A stretch of DNA of 64,000 nt from an uncultured Clostridia bacterium (GTDB lineage Bacteria > Bacillota > Clostridia > Oscillospirales > Acutalibacteraceae), in the NCBI GenBank assembly GCA_937907605.1, contig CALCYI010000027.1:1-64000 (forward strand). The letters are read 5' to 3'. A program made the translations under genes and the position numbers. The notes under the pieces are model-generated. The model was not told the origin of the DNA. It did not search any database and was given only the letters and a program-made list of their open reading frames with translations. Positions 34,687 through 43,951 of this stretch are shown here, in pieces. Position 1 is the stretch's first letter. Every line of letters starts with the position of its first letter.

Positions 34687-35247
34687 ATGACGAACACCGA
34701 TATTTTACTTGAAGATCTTGAAGACGTACTCGAAGAGGCTACTGCAATACCCCTTTCAAAGAAGCACGCTGTTGATATTGAAAAGATAAAGACCATTATT
34801 GAGGATATCCGCCTCAATACTCCTCAGGAGACCAAGCAGGCTAAGGCTATCGTTGACTCAAGGAATACTATCATTGAGGACGCTAAGAAAGAGGCTGCCG
34901 ACATTATCCAGAAGGCTCAAGAGGAAGCAAGGGAAATGATTGCAAGGGACGAGATTACCAAGACCGCTCAGGCTGAAGCAACCGAGATTATCGCAAACGC
35001 TAACGAGCAGGGCAGACAGATTGTTGAGGAGGCTCAAAACCAGGCTTCCGAAATCCTCGGCAATTCAACGACACAGGCTAACGAGATGGTAACCTCCGCT
35101 CAGAATAAGTCAAGAGAGATGCTTACGGCTGTTAATAACTATGCTGACGAAACGCTCCTTTCCATCGACGACGCGCTTTACAAGGCTCTCTCCGATGTAA
35201 GAAGAATCCGCGACGGCATCTCCAACGTACAGAACAAGAACAGATAA
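34687..35247 (+). CDS. coiled-coil protein of unknown function downstream of coaD
   Basis: 186 residues, nearly all helical and rich in Ala, Glu, Gln and Asn (for example EDAKKEAADIIQKAQEEAREMI). The heptad-rich centre (about 55-150) resembles the stalk proteins of V/F-type ATPases and DivIVA-like tails, though no membrane segment is present. One base separates it from coaD, after AAAGGAGAT. It may be a structural or scaffold protein; the role is unknown. Confidence 0.7.
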   Translation: MTNTDILLEDLEDVLEEATAIPLSKKHAVDIEKIKTIIEDIRLNTPQETKQAKAIVDSRNTIIEDAKKEAADIIQKAQEEAREMIARDEITKTAQAEATEIIANANEQGRQIVEEAQNQASEILGNSTTQANEMVTSAQNKSREMLTAVNNYADETLLSIDDALYKALSDVRRIRDGISNVQNKNR

Positions 35248-35259
35248 TAAGCATTATTA

Positions 35260-35287
35260 AAGGCGGTCGCACAGACCGCCTTGTTTT
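35260..35287 (+). terminator. terminator of the rsmD-coaD operon
   Basis: AAGGCGGTC-gcaca-GACCGCCTT followed by GTTTTATT. Confidence 0.85.
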
Positions 35288-35289
35288 AT

Positions 35290-35315
35290 TAATTCTCAAC
35301 TTTCAATTCTCAACT
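35290..35315. repeat. short direct repeat in convergent gap
   Basis: AATTCTCAAC occurs twice (35291-35300 and 35306-35315), a simple repeat between the two terminators. Confidence 0.5.
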
Positions 35316-35357
35316 AAAAACCGCTTCGGCTGAAAAGCCAAAGCGGTTTTCTTTTTA
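35316..35357. terminator. bidirectional terminator
   Basis: AAAACCGCTT..GGC..GCC..AAGCGGTTTT with T-tracts on both sides. It ends the leftward MFS gene. Confidence 0.8.
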
Positions 35358-36749
35358 TTCCTCCGTATTTCCTCTGTGCTCTACGATGTAGTCGTGAACT
35401 CTGTCCGCGAGCTCGCCGTGGAGCTTGAACTTTCTTGAAAATACGATTAATGATAATAATACGAGTATTGCGGGAGCGCCGAAGCAGATAAAGCCGATGG
35501 CGCTTTTTGTTGTGTCGTTTATCTCCTTTGTCGCGGAGGTAATCTGCTCGTTGTAGTTAACGAGCGCGAGTCCGCCGAAGAGGATAATCGTCTGAATGGT
35601 GTACGCCATTTTCTGAAGAAAGCCCTTCATTGAAAACGTAATGCTCTCGTTCCTCTCGCCGTTCTTGTATTCGCCGTAGTCAACTATGTCTGCAAGGAAG
35701 ATGGTCTGCGATACGAACATTGAGGCGATACCCGTTGACGAAAGAATGTAAGCAATGCTGAGCGCAAGCGGATTTTTAAGAACGGGTCCGCAGATATACA
35801 TAATGATATATCCGAGTATGGTCGTGCAAAGCGAAATCTGATAAATCCTTTTCTTCGTAAACCATTTTGACAAAACGGGGATTACCGCAAGACCGAGCAC
35901 TGAGCCGACGGCGCCTATCATCTGGAAGGTCGACTGCTTGGTGGGCTCGCCGAGTACGTCGGAGAAGTAGTAAACCGCCGTTCCGCTCGTGAGGTACCAG
36001 CCCGCGTTTGAGAGCATCGCAAAGAGCATAAATACGAGAAGCTGGTCGTTGCTCTTTAATACCTTGAATATCTGCTTAAAGGAGAACTTTTTCTTTTCGC
36101 CGTATACTACGTTTCTCTCTTTAGTCGATAGTACGCAGATTAATGCGAACACAACGAGCGAAATACCGAGTATTCCCGCCCAGCGCGAGAAGCCGCTCGC
36201 GCTGTAGCCCTTTTCCGTCGTTACGCCGGAGGATAACATCGGGAGGATAATCGGCGTTGCAACTGTGATTATACCCTGACCGAGACCGGAAAAGGTACGC
36301 GCAACCGTCGATACCATATTTCTGTCCTTAGGGTCGCTCGTGAAGGAGGGCACCATTGACCAGTAGGGGATGTCCGCCATAGTGTTCGTCATACCCCAGA
36401 GTATGTACATAACGCCGATATAGATATACAGCGGAAGTCCGCTCATACCGAAGCTCGTGAAAAGAAGGAAGAGCACTACGCCGTTTGCCGCCGCGCCTAT
36501 CAGTATCCAAGGGCGGTATTTGCCGAATTTAGTCCTCGTGTTATCAACTATTGTGCCCATCATCGGGTCGTTGATTCCGTCCCATATACGCGCGATAGGC
36601 GTTAAGAGAAGCAAAAACGCCTCCTTGAGTCCGAGCACGGAGGAGAGATAGTAGCTCAAAAAGGAATAGAACATTCCGTAGCTGAGGTCAAGCCCTACCG
36701 CGCCTACGCCGTAAAATATTTTTTCGCGCCAAGTGGTTTTGTATTCCAT
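35355..36749 (-). CDS. GPH-family (MelB-like) sugar:cation symporter
   Basis: 464 residues, 12 predicted membrane segments. Characteristic of the glycoside-pentoside-hexuronide family are IARIWDGINDPMMGTIVDNTRTKFGKYRPWIL (about 50-81, with the cation-site Asp residues) and a second half with DIVDYGEYKNGERNESITFS. It imports a glycoside or uronide with H+ or Na+. The start is ATG 36749, eight bases after GGAGG. It is a single gene with no adjacent glycosidase, so the substrate is open. Confidence 0.9.
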   Translation of the reverse strand: MEYKTTWREKIFYGVGAVGLDLSYGMFYSFLSYYLSSVLGLKEAFLLLLTPIARIWDGINDPMMGTIVDNTRTKFGKYRPWILIGAAANGVVLFLLFTSFGMSGLPLYIYIGVMYILWGMTNTMADIPYWSMVPSFTSDPKDRNMVSTVARTFSGLGQGIITVATPIILPMLSSGVTTEKGYSASGFSRWAGILGISLVVFALICVLSTKERNVVYGEKKKFSFKQIFKVLKSNDQLLVFMLFAMLSNAGWYLTSGTAVYYFSDVLGEPTKQSTFQMIGAVGSVLGLAVIPVLSKWFTKKRIYQISLCTTILGYIIMYICGPVLKNPLALSIAYILSSTGIASMFVSQTIFLADIVDYGEYKNGERNESITFSMKGFLQKMAYTIQTIILFGGLALVNYNEQITSATKEINDTTKSAIGFICFGAPAILVLLSLIVFSRKFKLHGELADRVHDYIVEHRGNTEE

Positions 36750-36814
36750 ATGCAAGCCTCCATATATTTTTTATCATTATACCATATGCTTTAGCCCTCG
36801 GTAAAGGCTAATAG

Positions 36815-36831
36815 TTTACAAAACAGTTACA
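36815..36831 (-). promoter_or_regulatory. WalR-box-like direct repeat before mraZ
   Basis: On the minus strand TGTAAC-TGTTT-TGTAAA, an exact fit to TGTWAH-N5-TGTWAH, 24 bases upstream of the mraZ -35 element. Nearly identical copies lie before ftsZ and the gene at 57934. Confidence 0.6.
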
Positions 36832-36855
36832 ATTTCAAATTCCTGAAATAATTTC

Positions 36856-36884
36856 TTGACATCCGTATCCCATATTTATATAAT
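36856..36884 (+). promoter_or_regulatory. promoter of the mraZ/dcw operon
   Basis: TTGACA (36856-36861), 17 bases, TATAAT (36879-36884), about 95 bases before the mraZ ATG, leaving a leader with the repeats at 36898-36957. Confidence 0.85.
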
Positions 36885-36897
36885 ATAAATGCAACTA

Positions 36898-36957
36898 AGT
36901 GGGAGAAAATCCCACTAAAATCAATATAAATCCCATAAATTTAACAGTAATTCCACT
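36898..36957 (+). promoter_or_regulatory. MraZ-type operator: GTGGGA boxes at 20-21-bp spacing
   Basis: TCCCACT (36910-36916), TCCCATA (36931-36937) and TTCCACT (36951-36957) are direct repeats 20-21 bases apart. An inverted AGTGGGA at 36898-36904 forms a palindrome with the first. MraZ is known to bind repeated TGGGA/GTGG-type boxes just upstream of its own gene, so autoregulation is expected. Confidence 0.6.
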
Positions 36958-36977
36958 AAAAGAAAGGAGGAGAGCAT

Positions 36978-37415
36978 ATGGAAGAATACTTTGTAGGCCA
37001 TAAGGCGTATAAAATTGACGCAAAGGGAAGAATCTCAATCCCTGCGAATATGCGCAGCGGGCTTGGAAACGAGTTTATCGCGTCGCGCGGCTTCGGCAAG
37101 TGCCTTGCTCTCTATCCGATGGAGGAGTGGAATTCCTTTATGCAGAAAATCCACGAGACCGTTAACCAGAAGGACAGGAAGCAGCTTGAATTTTTCTTTT
37201 CCGCAAACGCAGAAAAAATGAGCCTTGACGGACAGGGCAGGGTGCTCCTCAACGAAGCGCTGAGGAAGCAGGTTAACCTTTTCGGTGAGGAGCAGGCTGA
37301 GGTTTTCGGCAATAATAACAGAATCGAAATCTGGAACTGCGATTTATTCAACGCTCAGCTCAGCGCAATTGACGAGCAGGCGGTTGAGGATATTCTTGAC
37401 AGCTATGGAATTTAA
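36978..37415 (+). CDS. mraZ: transcriptional regulator MraZ
   Basis: 145 residues with two AbrB-like MraZ repeats (YKIDAKGRISIPANMR at about 12-27 and MSLDGQGRVLLNEALRKQV at about 80-98). First gene of the dcw cluster; represses its own operon in studied species. ATG 36978 after AAAGGAGGAGAG. Overlaps rsmH by 11 bases. Confidence 0.96.
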   Translation: MEEYFVGHKAYKIDAKGRISIPANMRSGLGNEFIASRGFGKCLALYPMEEWNSFMQKIHETVNQKDRKQLEFFFSANAEKMSLDGQGRVLLNEALRKQVNLFGEEQAEVFGNNNRIEIWNCDLFNAQLSAIDEQAVEDILDSYGI

Positions 37416-38319
37416 CCATAAAAGCGTGCTGTTCGACGAGGCTATCGACTCGTTGAATATTAATAAGGATAAAATAATAGCCGACGGTACCGCGGGCGGC
37501 GGAGGTCATTCAAGGGAAATCGCAAAAAGAGCGAAAAGACTTATCGCCATAGACCAGGACCCCGACGCAATTAAGGTACTTCACGAAAGGCTCGGCGGCT
37601 TTGATAATGTAACGATTATTCAAAACAATTTTGAGAACTTAAAAGAGGTTCTCGACGAGGCGGGAGTCGAAAAAATTGACGGGCTCCTGCTTGACCTCGG
37701 AGTAAGCTCCTTTCAGCTTGATACAGCCGAGCGCGGCTTTTCCTATCACAAGGACGCGCCGCTTGATATGCGAATGAGCAAGAGCGGGTTTTCCGCATAT
37801 GACGTAGTTAATACGTACAGCGAGGAGGCGCTCTCCGATATCCTTTTTAGATACGGCGAGAAAAAATTCGCAAGACGGATTGCATCGAATATAGTTAGAG
37901 CGAGGGAAAGCAAGCCCGTTGAAACGACCTTTGAGCTCGTTGAAATAATCAAGGCTTCTTATCCTCAGAAGGCTATGAGGGATTCACACCCCGCGCGTAA
38001 GACCTTCCAGGCGATAAGAATTGAGGTCAACGCGGAGCTTGAACGCCTTGACAGAACGCTAGACACAGCGCTTGAGTGCCTGGACGGCGGCGGAAGAATA
38101 TCGGTAATAACTTTCCATTCGCTTGAGGACAGAATAGTTAAAGAAAAGTTTATGAAGTGGCAGAACCCCTGCACCTGCCCCAAGGAATTTCCCGTTTGCG
38201 TATGCGGCAATAAGCCGAAAGGCAGAATGCCGTTTAAGTCAAAGGCTCCGAGTGATGAGGAGCTGAGGGAGAACCCGAGGGCAAGGTCCTCAAGGCTGAG
38301 GTGCTTTGAAAAGTTCTGA
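37405..38319 (+). CDS. rsmH: 16S rRNA (cytosine1402-N4) methyltransferase RsmH
   Basis: 304 residues. Opening FNHKSVLFDEAIDSL, SAM-binding ADGTAGGGGHS (about 26-36), LDLGVSSFQLD, and the C-terminal ISVITFHSLEDRIVKEKF. The gene start is the ATG at 37405 inside the end of mraZ; the frame is open further upstream but reads over mraZ. Confidence 0.96.
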   Translation: MEFNHKSVLFDEAIDSLNINKDKIIADGTAGGGGHSREIAKRAKRLIAIDQDPDAIKVLHERLGGFDNVTIIQNNFENLKEVLDEAGVEKIDGLLLDLGVSSFQLDTAERGFSYHKDAPLDMRMSKSGFSAYDVVNTYSEEALSDILFRYGEKKFARRIASNIVRARESKPVETTFELVEIIKASYPQKAMRDSHPARKTFQAIRIEVNAELERLDRTLDTALECLDGGGRISVITFHSLEDRIVKEKFMKWQNPCTCPKEFPVCVCGNKPKGRMPFKSKAPSDEELRENPRARSSRLRCFEKF

Positions 38320-38353
38320 TAGATTTTAATTTTGAAAAGAGGAGGTGAGAACA

Positions 38354-38992
38354 GTGACCAATACTAACGATTTCCGTAAGTTTACTACAAGGACGGATTA
38401 CAGCGCTTTAATCCAGTCGTTTTCGTACACAAGGGGCTCCGAGCTTCCAAAGACCAAGCCTCAGTATGAAAGTCCTGAAAGGAAGCTTAAGCTTACAGAG
38501 GGCAAGGGTATCAAGAGCAGAGCACAGCTTCTGCACGAACAGAAGAAGGCTCGCCTTCAGGTAATAAGAATATGTATTGTTGCTGCGCTCTGCCTCGGTA
38601 TGATATGCGTAGTATTAAATTCTTTTGCTCTCAGGAACGAGCTTACCCGCCAGATTTCAAGGCAGGAAACTGCTATCGCTAACGCCCAGAGCGAATACAT
38701 AAGCCTTGAGGCTGAGCTTAATTCGCTCGTGTCAATCTCGATGATTGATAAATATGCGGTTGAAAAGCTTGGAATGAGCAAGGCTCGCTCGGGACAGGTT
38801 CAGTATATGGACGTTGACGAGTTCACGGCTCAGTTTATCGAAAAGGAAGTCTCAAAAACGCCCGCAGCCTCGGCTGCGCCGCTCGCGATTGCCGCTGCAG
38901 CCGCTCAGCCAAAGCAGGATAAGAGCAAGGATAAAGAAAAATCCTCAAACGAGGACAAAGCTTCCTCAAAGGACGATGGAATAAATAATTAA
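38354..38992 (+). CDS. ftsL: FtsL-like cell division protein
   Basis: 212 residues from GTG 38354, eight bases after GGAGG. A 75-residue cytoplasmic N-terminus, one membrane segment (about 75-95, VIRICIVAALCLGMICVVL), a short coiled coil (about 98-135) and the FtsL-like ISMIDKYAVEKLGMSKA. The C-terminal 45 residues are a low-complexity Ala/Lys/Ser tail that is long for the family. FtsL joins FtsQ/DivIB and DivIC in activating septal wall synthesis. Confidence 0.8.
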   Translation: MTNTNDFRKFTTRTDYSALIQSFSYTRGSELPKTKPQYESPERKLKLTEGKGIKSRAQLLHEQKKARLQVIRICIVAALCLGMICVVLNSFALRNELTRQISRQETAIANAQSEYISLEAELNSLVSISMIDKYAVEKLGMSKARSGQVQYMDVDEFTAQFIEKEVSKTPAASAAPLAIAAAAAQPKQDKSKDKEKSSNEDKASSKDDGINN

Positions 38993-39011
38993 AATAAGCG
39001 TATTTATATTA

Positions 39012-39049
39012 TGAGAGTTTGGCGGGAGTAGCTCTTCGGCAGACTCTCT
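39012..39049 (+). repeat. hairpin between ftsL and the transpeptidase gene
   Basis: GAGAGT..ACTCTC stem with internal TTGG/CGGCAG-type pairing, in an 105-base gap and without T-tract. It may be a processing or attenuation site. Confidence 0.4.
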
Positions 39050-39097
39050 AATGTACTTTTATTAGGCAAGATATACTGTGTGAAAAGAGGTGCGGAT

Positions 39098-41407
39098 ATG
39101 AAAACGAATTCAAAAAAGGGTATGCTTCAAAGGATACTCATTTTACTTATTTGTCTTTGCTTTTTATTCGGCATAGACGCTTTCCGCGTTTTATATCTGC
39201 AGGTAGTGAGGGGCGACGAGCTCTCCGCAAAGGCTGACTCACAGCAGCTTTCCGACACGGAGGTTTCCGCTATGCGCGGCGTAATCTATGACGAGGAGGG
39301 CAACGTTCTTGCTCAGTCCGCTACGGTATGGAATATCTTTTTAGACCCTAAGAATATTGACAGCGAGGATAAAAGAACGCTCGTTGTAGATAATCTTGCC
39401 ACAATTCTTTCCTTTAACGACGAGGAAAAGAAGGAGCTCCTTGAAAAATCCAAGAAGGATTCGCACTATGCAGTTATCGCCGAAAAGGTTGAAAACAGAG
39501 TAAAGGAAAAGGTTGCGGATTTCACGGCTGAGAATAAGCTCGGTAATATTATCGGTATGGAGCAGACTACGAGAAGGTATTACCCCTACGGTAATTTCGC
39601 CTCCTCCGTGCTCGGCTTTGTAGGCGACGATAATCAGGGGCTCAGCGGTATTGAGTCTTACTACGACGAACAGCTTAAGGGTACCAACGGCAGAATTATT
39701 ACCGTTAAGGACTCAAAGGGTAACAAGCTTCCCACAGATTATGAAACTCAGGTTGCGGCGCAGGACGGAAACTCCCTCGTGCTCACGCTTAATCAGACTA
39801 TTCAGTATTACCTTGAAAAAGGTCTCCGTCAGGCGCTTGACGAATATAAGTGCAAGGGCGCTTACGGTATAGTAATGAACTGTAATACAGGCGCAATCCT
39901 CGCCATGAGCTCGCTTCCCGATTTTGACTGTAATGAGCCGTACAAGATTACCTACCAGAAATCCGTAAAGGAATTTGAGGAAAAGCTCAAGGAGGAAGAG
40001 GAGAGCAATAAGAATAAGAAGAAAGAAGAGGAAACCGACGGCGAAACTACGACCAAGCCGCAGACAGCCGAGGAAAAGGAAAAGGCGAGAAAAGCGCTTG
40101 CGAACAGCCTTGCCATACAGAATCAGTGGAGAAATTTCACCGTATCCGATACCTACGTTCCCGGCTCGGTATTCAAGACCTTTATGGCGAGCGCGGCGCT
40201 TGAGGAAAACGTCGTAACGCTCGATACAAGCTATACCTGCACGGGTTCAATTCAGGTCGCCGATTACACCATGAGGTGTCATTACCACCCCGGTCACGGT
40301 ACTGAAAACTTGACTCAGGGGCTTGAAAACTCCTGTAACCCCTTCTTTATTACAATCGGTCAGAGGCTCGGCGTTCACAGATACTTTAAGTATTTCGACG
40401 CCTTCGGCTTTACGAAGCTTACAAATATCGACCTGCCCGGCGAGGCTATGTCGCAGTACGTCGGCGAGGAGCATTACGGAATAGTAGAGCTTTCCTCAGC
40501 CTCCTTCGGTCAGACTAACTCCCTTACTCCTATTCAGGTATGTACGGGCATCTGCGCTATCGCAAATGGCGGTACGCTGCTTAAGCCCTATATTGTATCC
40601 GAAATTAAGGACTCAAAGGGTAATACAATAAGCAAAACCGAAAAAACTGAAATAAGACGCGTTATCAGCGAGGATACCTCGGAGAAGGTAAGGAATATGA
40701 TGAAATCCGTTGTTGATAACGGTACGGGTAAGAACGGCTACGTAGCGGGCTACAGAGTCGGCGGTAAAACAGGTACTTCAACCAAGCTCGGCGAATCAAA
40801 GGTTGGCGAAAAGGATAAGTACATAGTATCCTTTGCAGCTATCGCTCCGTCCGATAATCCCGAGGTTGCAATGCTTATCCTCATTGACGAGCCTAACGTT
40901 GACCTCGGCGGCGGCGCGCTCTGCGCACCTATTGCCGCTCAGGTTGTCGAGCAGGCAATGCAGGTTAAGAATATTGAACCTCGTTACAGCGATAAAGAGG
41001 CTGAAAAGCTTTCAATTGCTACTCCTAACGTTATCGGCTCAAAGCCGGACGAGGCTGAGGCAAAGCTTAAGGAAAGCGGACTCAAGGTAAGGAAGATAGG
41101 CAGCGGCAAGACCGTACTAAGCCAGTCTCCGAGCGCAGGCTCCGCGATACCCACGGGCGGCAGAGTTGTAATTTATACGGATAATACCGAAAGAAAAACC
41201 GTTAAGATTCCCGATTTCAACGGTATGACAATCAGGGAAGCTAACGATACTGCCGCGGAATACGGGCTCAATCTTGAAATCAGCGGCAATAACTTAAATA
41301 ACGCGTCTGTAGTTGCATACAGACAGTCAATAGAAAAGGGAACTAAGGTCGAAATCGGCTCAGTCGTTATAGTTACCTTTAAGAACAATAAATCCGTACT
41401 GGATTAG
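39098..41407 (+). CDS. PASTA-containing class B penicillin-binding protein (FtsI/SpoVD type)
   Basis: 769 residues. One membrane anchor (about 12-34), dimerisation domain, transpeptidase with SVFK (Ser357), SCN (412-414) and KTG (557-559), and two C-terminal PASTA repeats (about 640-700 and 705-766). A charged Lys/Glu-rich insert of about 45 residues (about 291-338) sits before the active-site motif. It cross-links septal peptidoglycan; SpoVD versus FtsI cannot be decided from sequence. Start at ATG 39098 after AGAGGTG. Confidence 0.92.
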   Translation: MKTNSKKGMLQRILILLICLCFLFGIDAFRVLYLQVVRGDELSAKADSQQLSDTEVSAMRGVIYDEEGNVLAQSATVWNIFLDPKNIDSEDKRTLVVDNLATILSFNDEEKKELLEKSKKDSHYAVIAEKVENRVKEKVADFTAENKLGNIIGMEQTTRRYYPYGNFASSVLGFVGDDNQGLSGIESYYDEQLKGTNGRIITVKDSKGNKLPTDYETQVAAQDGNSLVLTLNQTIQYYLEKGLRQALDEYKCKGAYGIVMNCNTGAILAMSSLPDFDCNEPYKITYQKSVKEFEEKLKEEEESNKNKKKEEETDGETTTKPQTAEEKEKARKALANSLAIQNQWRNFTVSDTYVPGSVFKTFMASAALEENVVTLDTSYTCTGSIQVADYTMRCHYHPGHGTENLTQGLENSCNPFFITIGQRLGVHRYFKYFDAFGFTKLTNIDLPGEAMSQYVGEEHYGIVELSSASFGQTNSLTPIQVCTGICAIANGGTLLKPYIVSEIKDSKGNTISKTEKTEIRRVISEDTSEKVRNMMKSVVDNGTGKNGYVAGYRVGGKTGTSTKLGESKVGEKDKYIVSFAAIAPSDNPEVAMLILIDEPNVDLGGGALCAPIAAQVVEQAMQVKNIEPRYSDKEAEKLSIATPNVIGSKPDEAEAKLKESGLKVRKIGSGKTVLSQSPSAGSAIPTGGRVVIYTDNTERKTVKIPDFNGMTIREANDTAAEYGLNLEISGNNLNNASVVAYRQSIEKGTKVEIGSVVIVTFKNNKSVLD

Positions 41408-41418
41408 GCGGTGAAAGA

Positions 41419-42846
41419 ATGAAGCTTTCAGAGATTTTAAAAGGAATAAGCGTAAAAAATGAATACAGGGAAGCTGAAATATCCGACGTTACCGAGGATT
41501 CAAGGTTTGTAAAAGAGGGCAGCCTTTTTATCTGTATTAAGGGCGCAAGCTTTGACGGTCACAGCGTTGCTGAGGAAATGCTCGGTAAAGGCGCGGCGGC
41601 AGTAGTCTGCGAGCGTGACCTCGGGCTTGATAATCAGATTATCGTTGAGTCAACTAGGACGGCGCTCTCCCCGATATGTGCAAACTTTTTCGGCAATCCC
41701 GCCGATAAGCTTAAGCTCATAGGGCTTACGGGCACGAACGGAAAGACTACCACGACATTCCTTATTAAACAGATTCTTGAAAACTGCGGCAGGAAAACAG
41801 GACTTATCGGCACCGTGCAGAACATGATAGGAGATGAGATTCTTCCCGCTCACTATACAACTCCTGCACCCTATGAGCTTCAGTCGCTGTTCAGAAAAAT
41901 GGTTGACGCAGGCTGTGAGTACTGCGTAATGGAGGTATCCTCCCAGGCGCTTGCACAGGGCAGGGTAAACGGTATGCATTTTCTTGTCGGCGCGTTTACA
42001 AATCTTACTCAGGACCACCTTGATTACCATAAAACCTGGGAAAACTATTTTGAAGCAAAGCGTATTCTTTTTAAAAACTGCGATACGGCTGTAACGAATG
42101 TCGATGACGAATATGGGCTTAAAATTGTTGACGGGCTTGAATGTAAGGTAAGAACCTATGCGGTTAAAAACATCAATTCGGATTATACCGCAAGGAACGT
42201 AACCTTCGCGCCCGACGGCGTTAAGTACGAGCTTGTAAGCGAGAATATAGGCAGGGTTGACTGTCCTATTCCGGGTCGCTTTTCCGTATATAATTCGCTT
42301 TGCGCTGCCTCTGTTGCGCTCGAGCTCGGGCTTGATTTTAAGGACGTGGTTATCGCTATTTCAAAATCAAACGGCGTTAAGGGCAGAATTGAGGTCGTGC
42401 CGACCGATACGGATTTTACCGTAATTATCGATTATGCCCATTCGCCCGACGGACTTGAAAATATTATTCTATCGCTTAAGGAAATCGCAAGGGGCAGGGT
42501 AGTAACCCTCTTCGGCTGCGGCGGCGACAGGGATAAAACCAAGCGACCGAAAATGGGAAAAATCGCATCTCAGCTTTCGGATTTCTGTATTGTTACAAGC
42601 GATAATCCGAGAAGCGAAAATCCTTCAAAAATTATTGAGGACGTCCTTGAGGGAATGAAGGATACTAAAACGCCCTACAAGGTTATTGAAAACAGGAAAG
42701 AAGCAATTATGTGGGCTGTTAAGAACGCAAAAAAGGACGACATAGTTCTTCTTGCGGGCAAGGGACATGAAACCTACCAGATATTAAACAGCGGAAAGAT
42801 ACATTTTGACGAGCGTGAGGTAGTAGCCGAGGCGCTCAAAAGTTAA
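41419..42846 (+). CDS. murE: UDP-MurNAc-tripeptide ligase MurE (meso-DAP type)
   Basis: 475 residues. ATP site GTNGKTTTT (about 103-111), carbamylated-lysine region, and DNPR at 395-398, the arginine-containing motif that selects meso-diaminopimelate over lysine. A final GKGHETYQ block is present. It adds the third stem residue in the cytoplasm. 11 bases after the transpeptidase. Confidence 0.96.
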   Translation: MKLSEILKGISVKNEYREAEISDVTEDSRFVKEGSLFICIKGASFDGHSVAEEMLGKGAAAVVCERDLGLDNQIIVESTRTALSPICANFFGNPADKLKLIGLTGTNGKTTTTFLIKQILENCGRKTGLIGTVQNMIGDEILPAHYTTPAPYELQSLFRKMVDAGCEYCVMEVSSQALAQGRVNGMHFLVGAFTNLTQDHLDYHKTWENYFEAKRILFKNCDTAVTNVDDEYGLKIVDGLECKVRTYAVKNINSDYTARNVTFAPDGVKYELVSENIGRVDCPIPGRFSVYNSLCAASVALELGLDFKDVVIAISKSNGVKGRIEVVPTDTDFTVIIDYAHSPDGLENIILSLKEIARGRVVTLFGCGGDRDKTKRPKMGKIASQLSDFCIVTSDNPRSENPSKIIEDVLEGMKDTKTPYKVIENRKEAIMWAVKNAKKDDIVLLAGKGHETYQILNSGKIHFDEREVVAEALKS

Positions 42847-42862
42847 AAAACAGGAGAGTAAA

Positions 42863-43909
42863 ATGAGTATTACAGCAGCATTGATTATTACGGTTATAGT
42901 TGCCTTCGGCGTAACGGCGGGGCTCGGCTTCGTCATTATCCCGTGGCTCAGAAAGCTTAAGTTCGGTCAGACCATACTTGAAATCGGTCCCTCCTGGCAT
43001 AAGTCAAAGCAGGGTACGCCGAATATGGGCGGTATTATGTTCGCGATAGGTATTATCTCCGCCGTTATCGTAGGCGCGCTCACCTTTGCGCTTTCGGGCG
43101 GAAAGCTTGAATCCGACTATGCCGCCGTGCTTGAGGGCAGGGATTTAGTCCTAATGATAGCTAACGTCTGTCTTGCGCTGCTTTGCGGAGTTGTCGGTTT
43201 CACCGACGACTATATTAAGATTAAGCTTAAGAGAAACGAAGGGCTTTCAGCAAAGCAGAAAACGCTCGGTCAGATGCTTGTAACCGTAGGTTACGTTGCA
43301 ACGCTCTGGATTTCTCATAATACCGTATGGTATATTCCGTTTTTAGGCAACGTTAATTTTGAAAAGAATATTGTTACGGGCGTTATCTTCTGGCTCGTAT
43401 CGATTTTCATTATCTACGGTACGGTTAATTCCGTTAATCTTACCGATGGTATCGACGGACTCTGTTCCTCGGTTACCGCAACCGTTGCAATTACGTTTAT
43501 AATCTGCTCTTATATACTCAAGTTTGCAGGTCTCGGCATTGTTGCCGCTGCGCTGCTCGGAGGCGTGCTCGGCTTCCTTTGCTGGAACTGGAACCCCGCA
43601 AAGACCTTTATGGGAGACACGGGCTCGCTCTTCCTCGGCGGAATGGTCGCAGGGCTCGGCTTTGCTATTAAATGTCCGCTTCTTCTCTTACCGATAGGTA
43701 TCGTTTACGTATGCGAAACTATGAGCGATATTATCCAGATAGGTTATTTTAAGCTAACCCACGGAAAGAGAATATTCAAGATGGCGCCTATTCACCATCA
43801 CTTTGAGATGTGCGGCTGGAAGGAAAAGAAAATCTGCGTCGTTTTCTCGCTCGTTAACGCGCTCGGCTGTGCTGTTGCGCTCGTATTATTCTACTTTGGA
43901 CAGAAATAA
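42863..43909 (+). CDS. mraY: phospho-MurNAc-pentapeptide translocase MraY
   Basis: 348 residues, ten membrane segments. Conserved GTPNMGG, the first catalytic Asp block GFTDDYIKI, NLTDGIDGL and the late FKMAPIHHHFEMCGW histidine motif. It makes lipid I. ATG 42863 after CAGGAGAG. murF and murD, normally flanking it, are absent. Confidence 0.97.
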   Translation: MSITAALIITVIVAFGVTAGLGFVIIPWLRKLKFGQTILEIGPSWHKSKQGTPNMGGIMFAIGIISAVIVGALTFALSGGKLESDYAAVLEGRDLVLMIANVCLALLCGVVGFTDDYIKIKLKRNEGLSAKQKTLGQMLVTVGYVATLWISHNTVWYIPFLGNVNFEKNIVTGVIFWLVSIFIIYGTVNSVNLTDGIDGLCSSVTATVAITFIICSYILKFAGLGIVAAALLGGVLGFLCWNWNPAKTFMGDTGSLFLGGMVAGLGFAIKCPLLLLPIGIVYVCETMSDIIQIGYFKLTHGKRIFKMAPIHHHFEMCGWKEKKICVVFSLVNALGCAVALVLFYFGQK

Positions 43910-43951
43910 TAATTTTTACTTTAAATATAATAATAGAAAAGAGGTGTTGAT

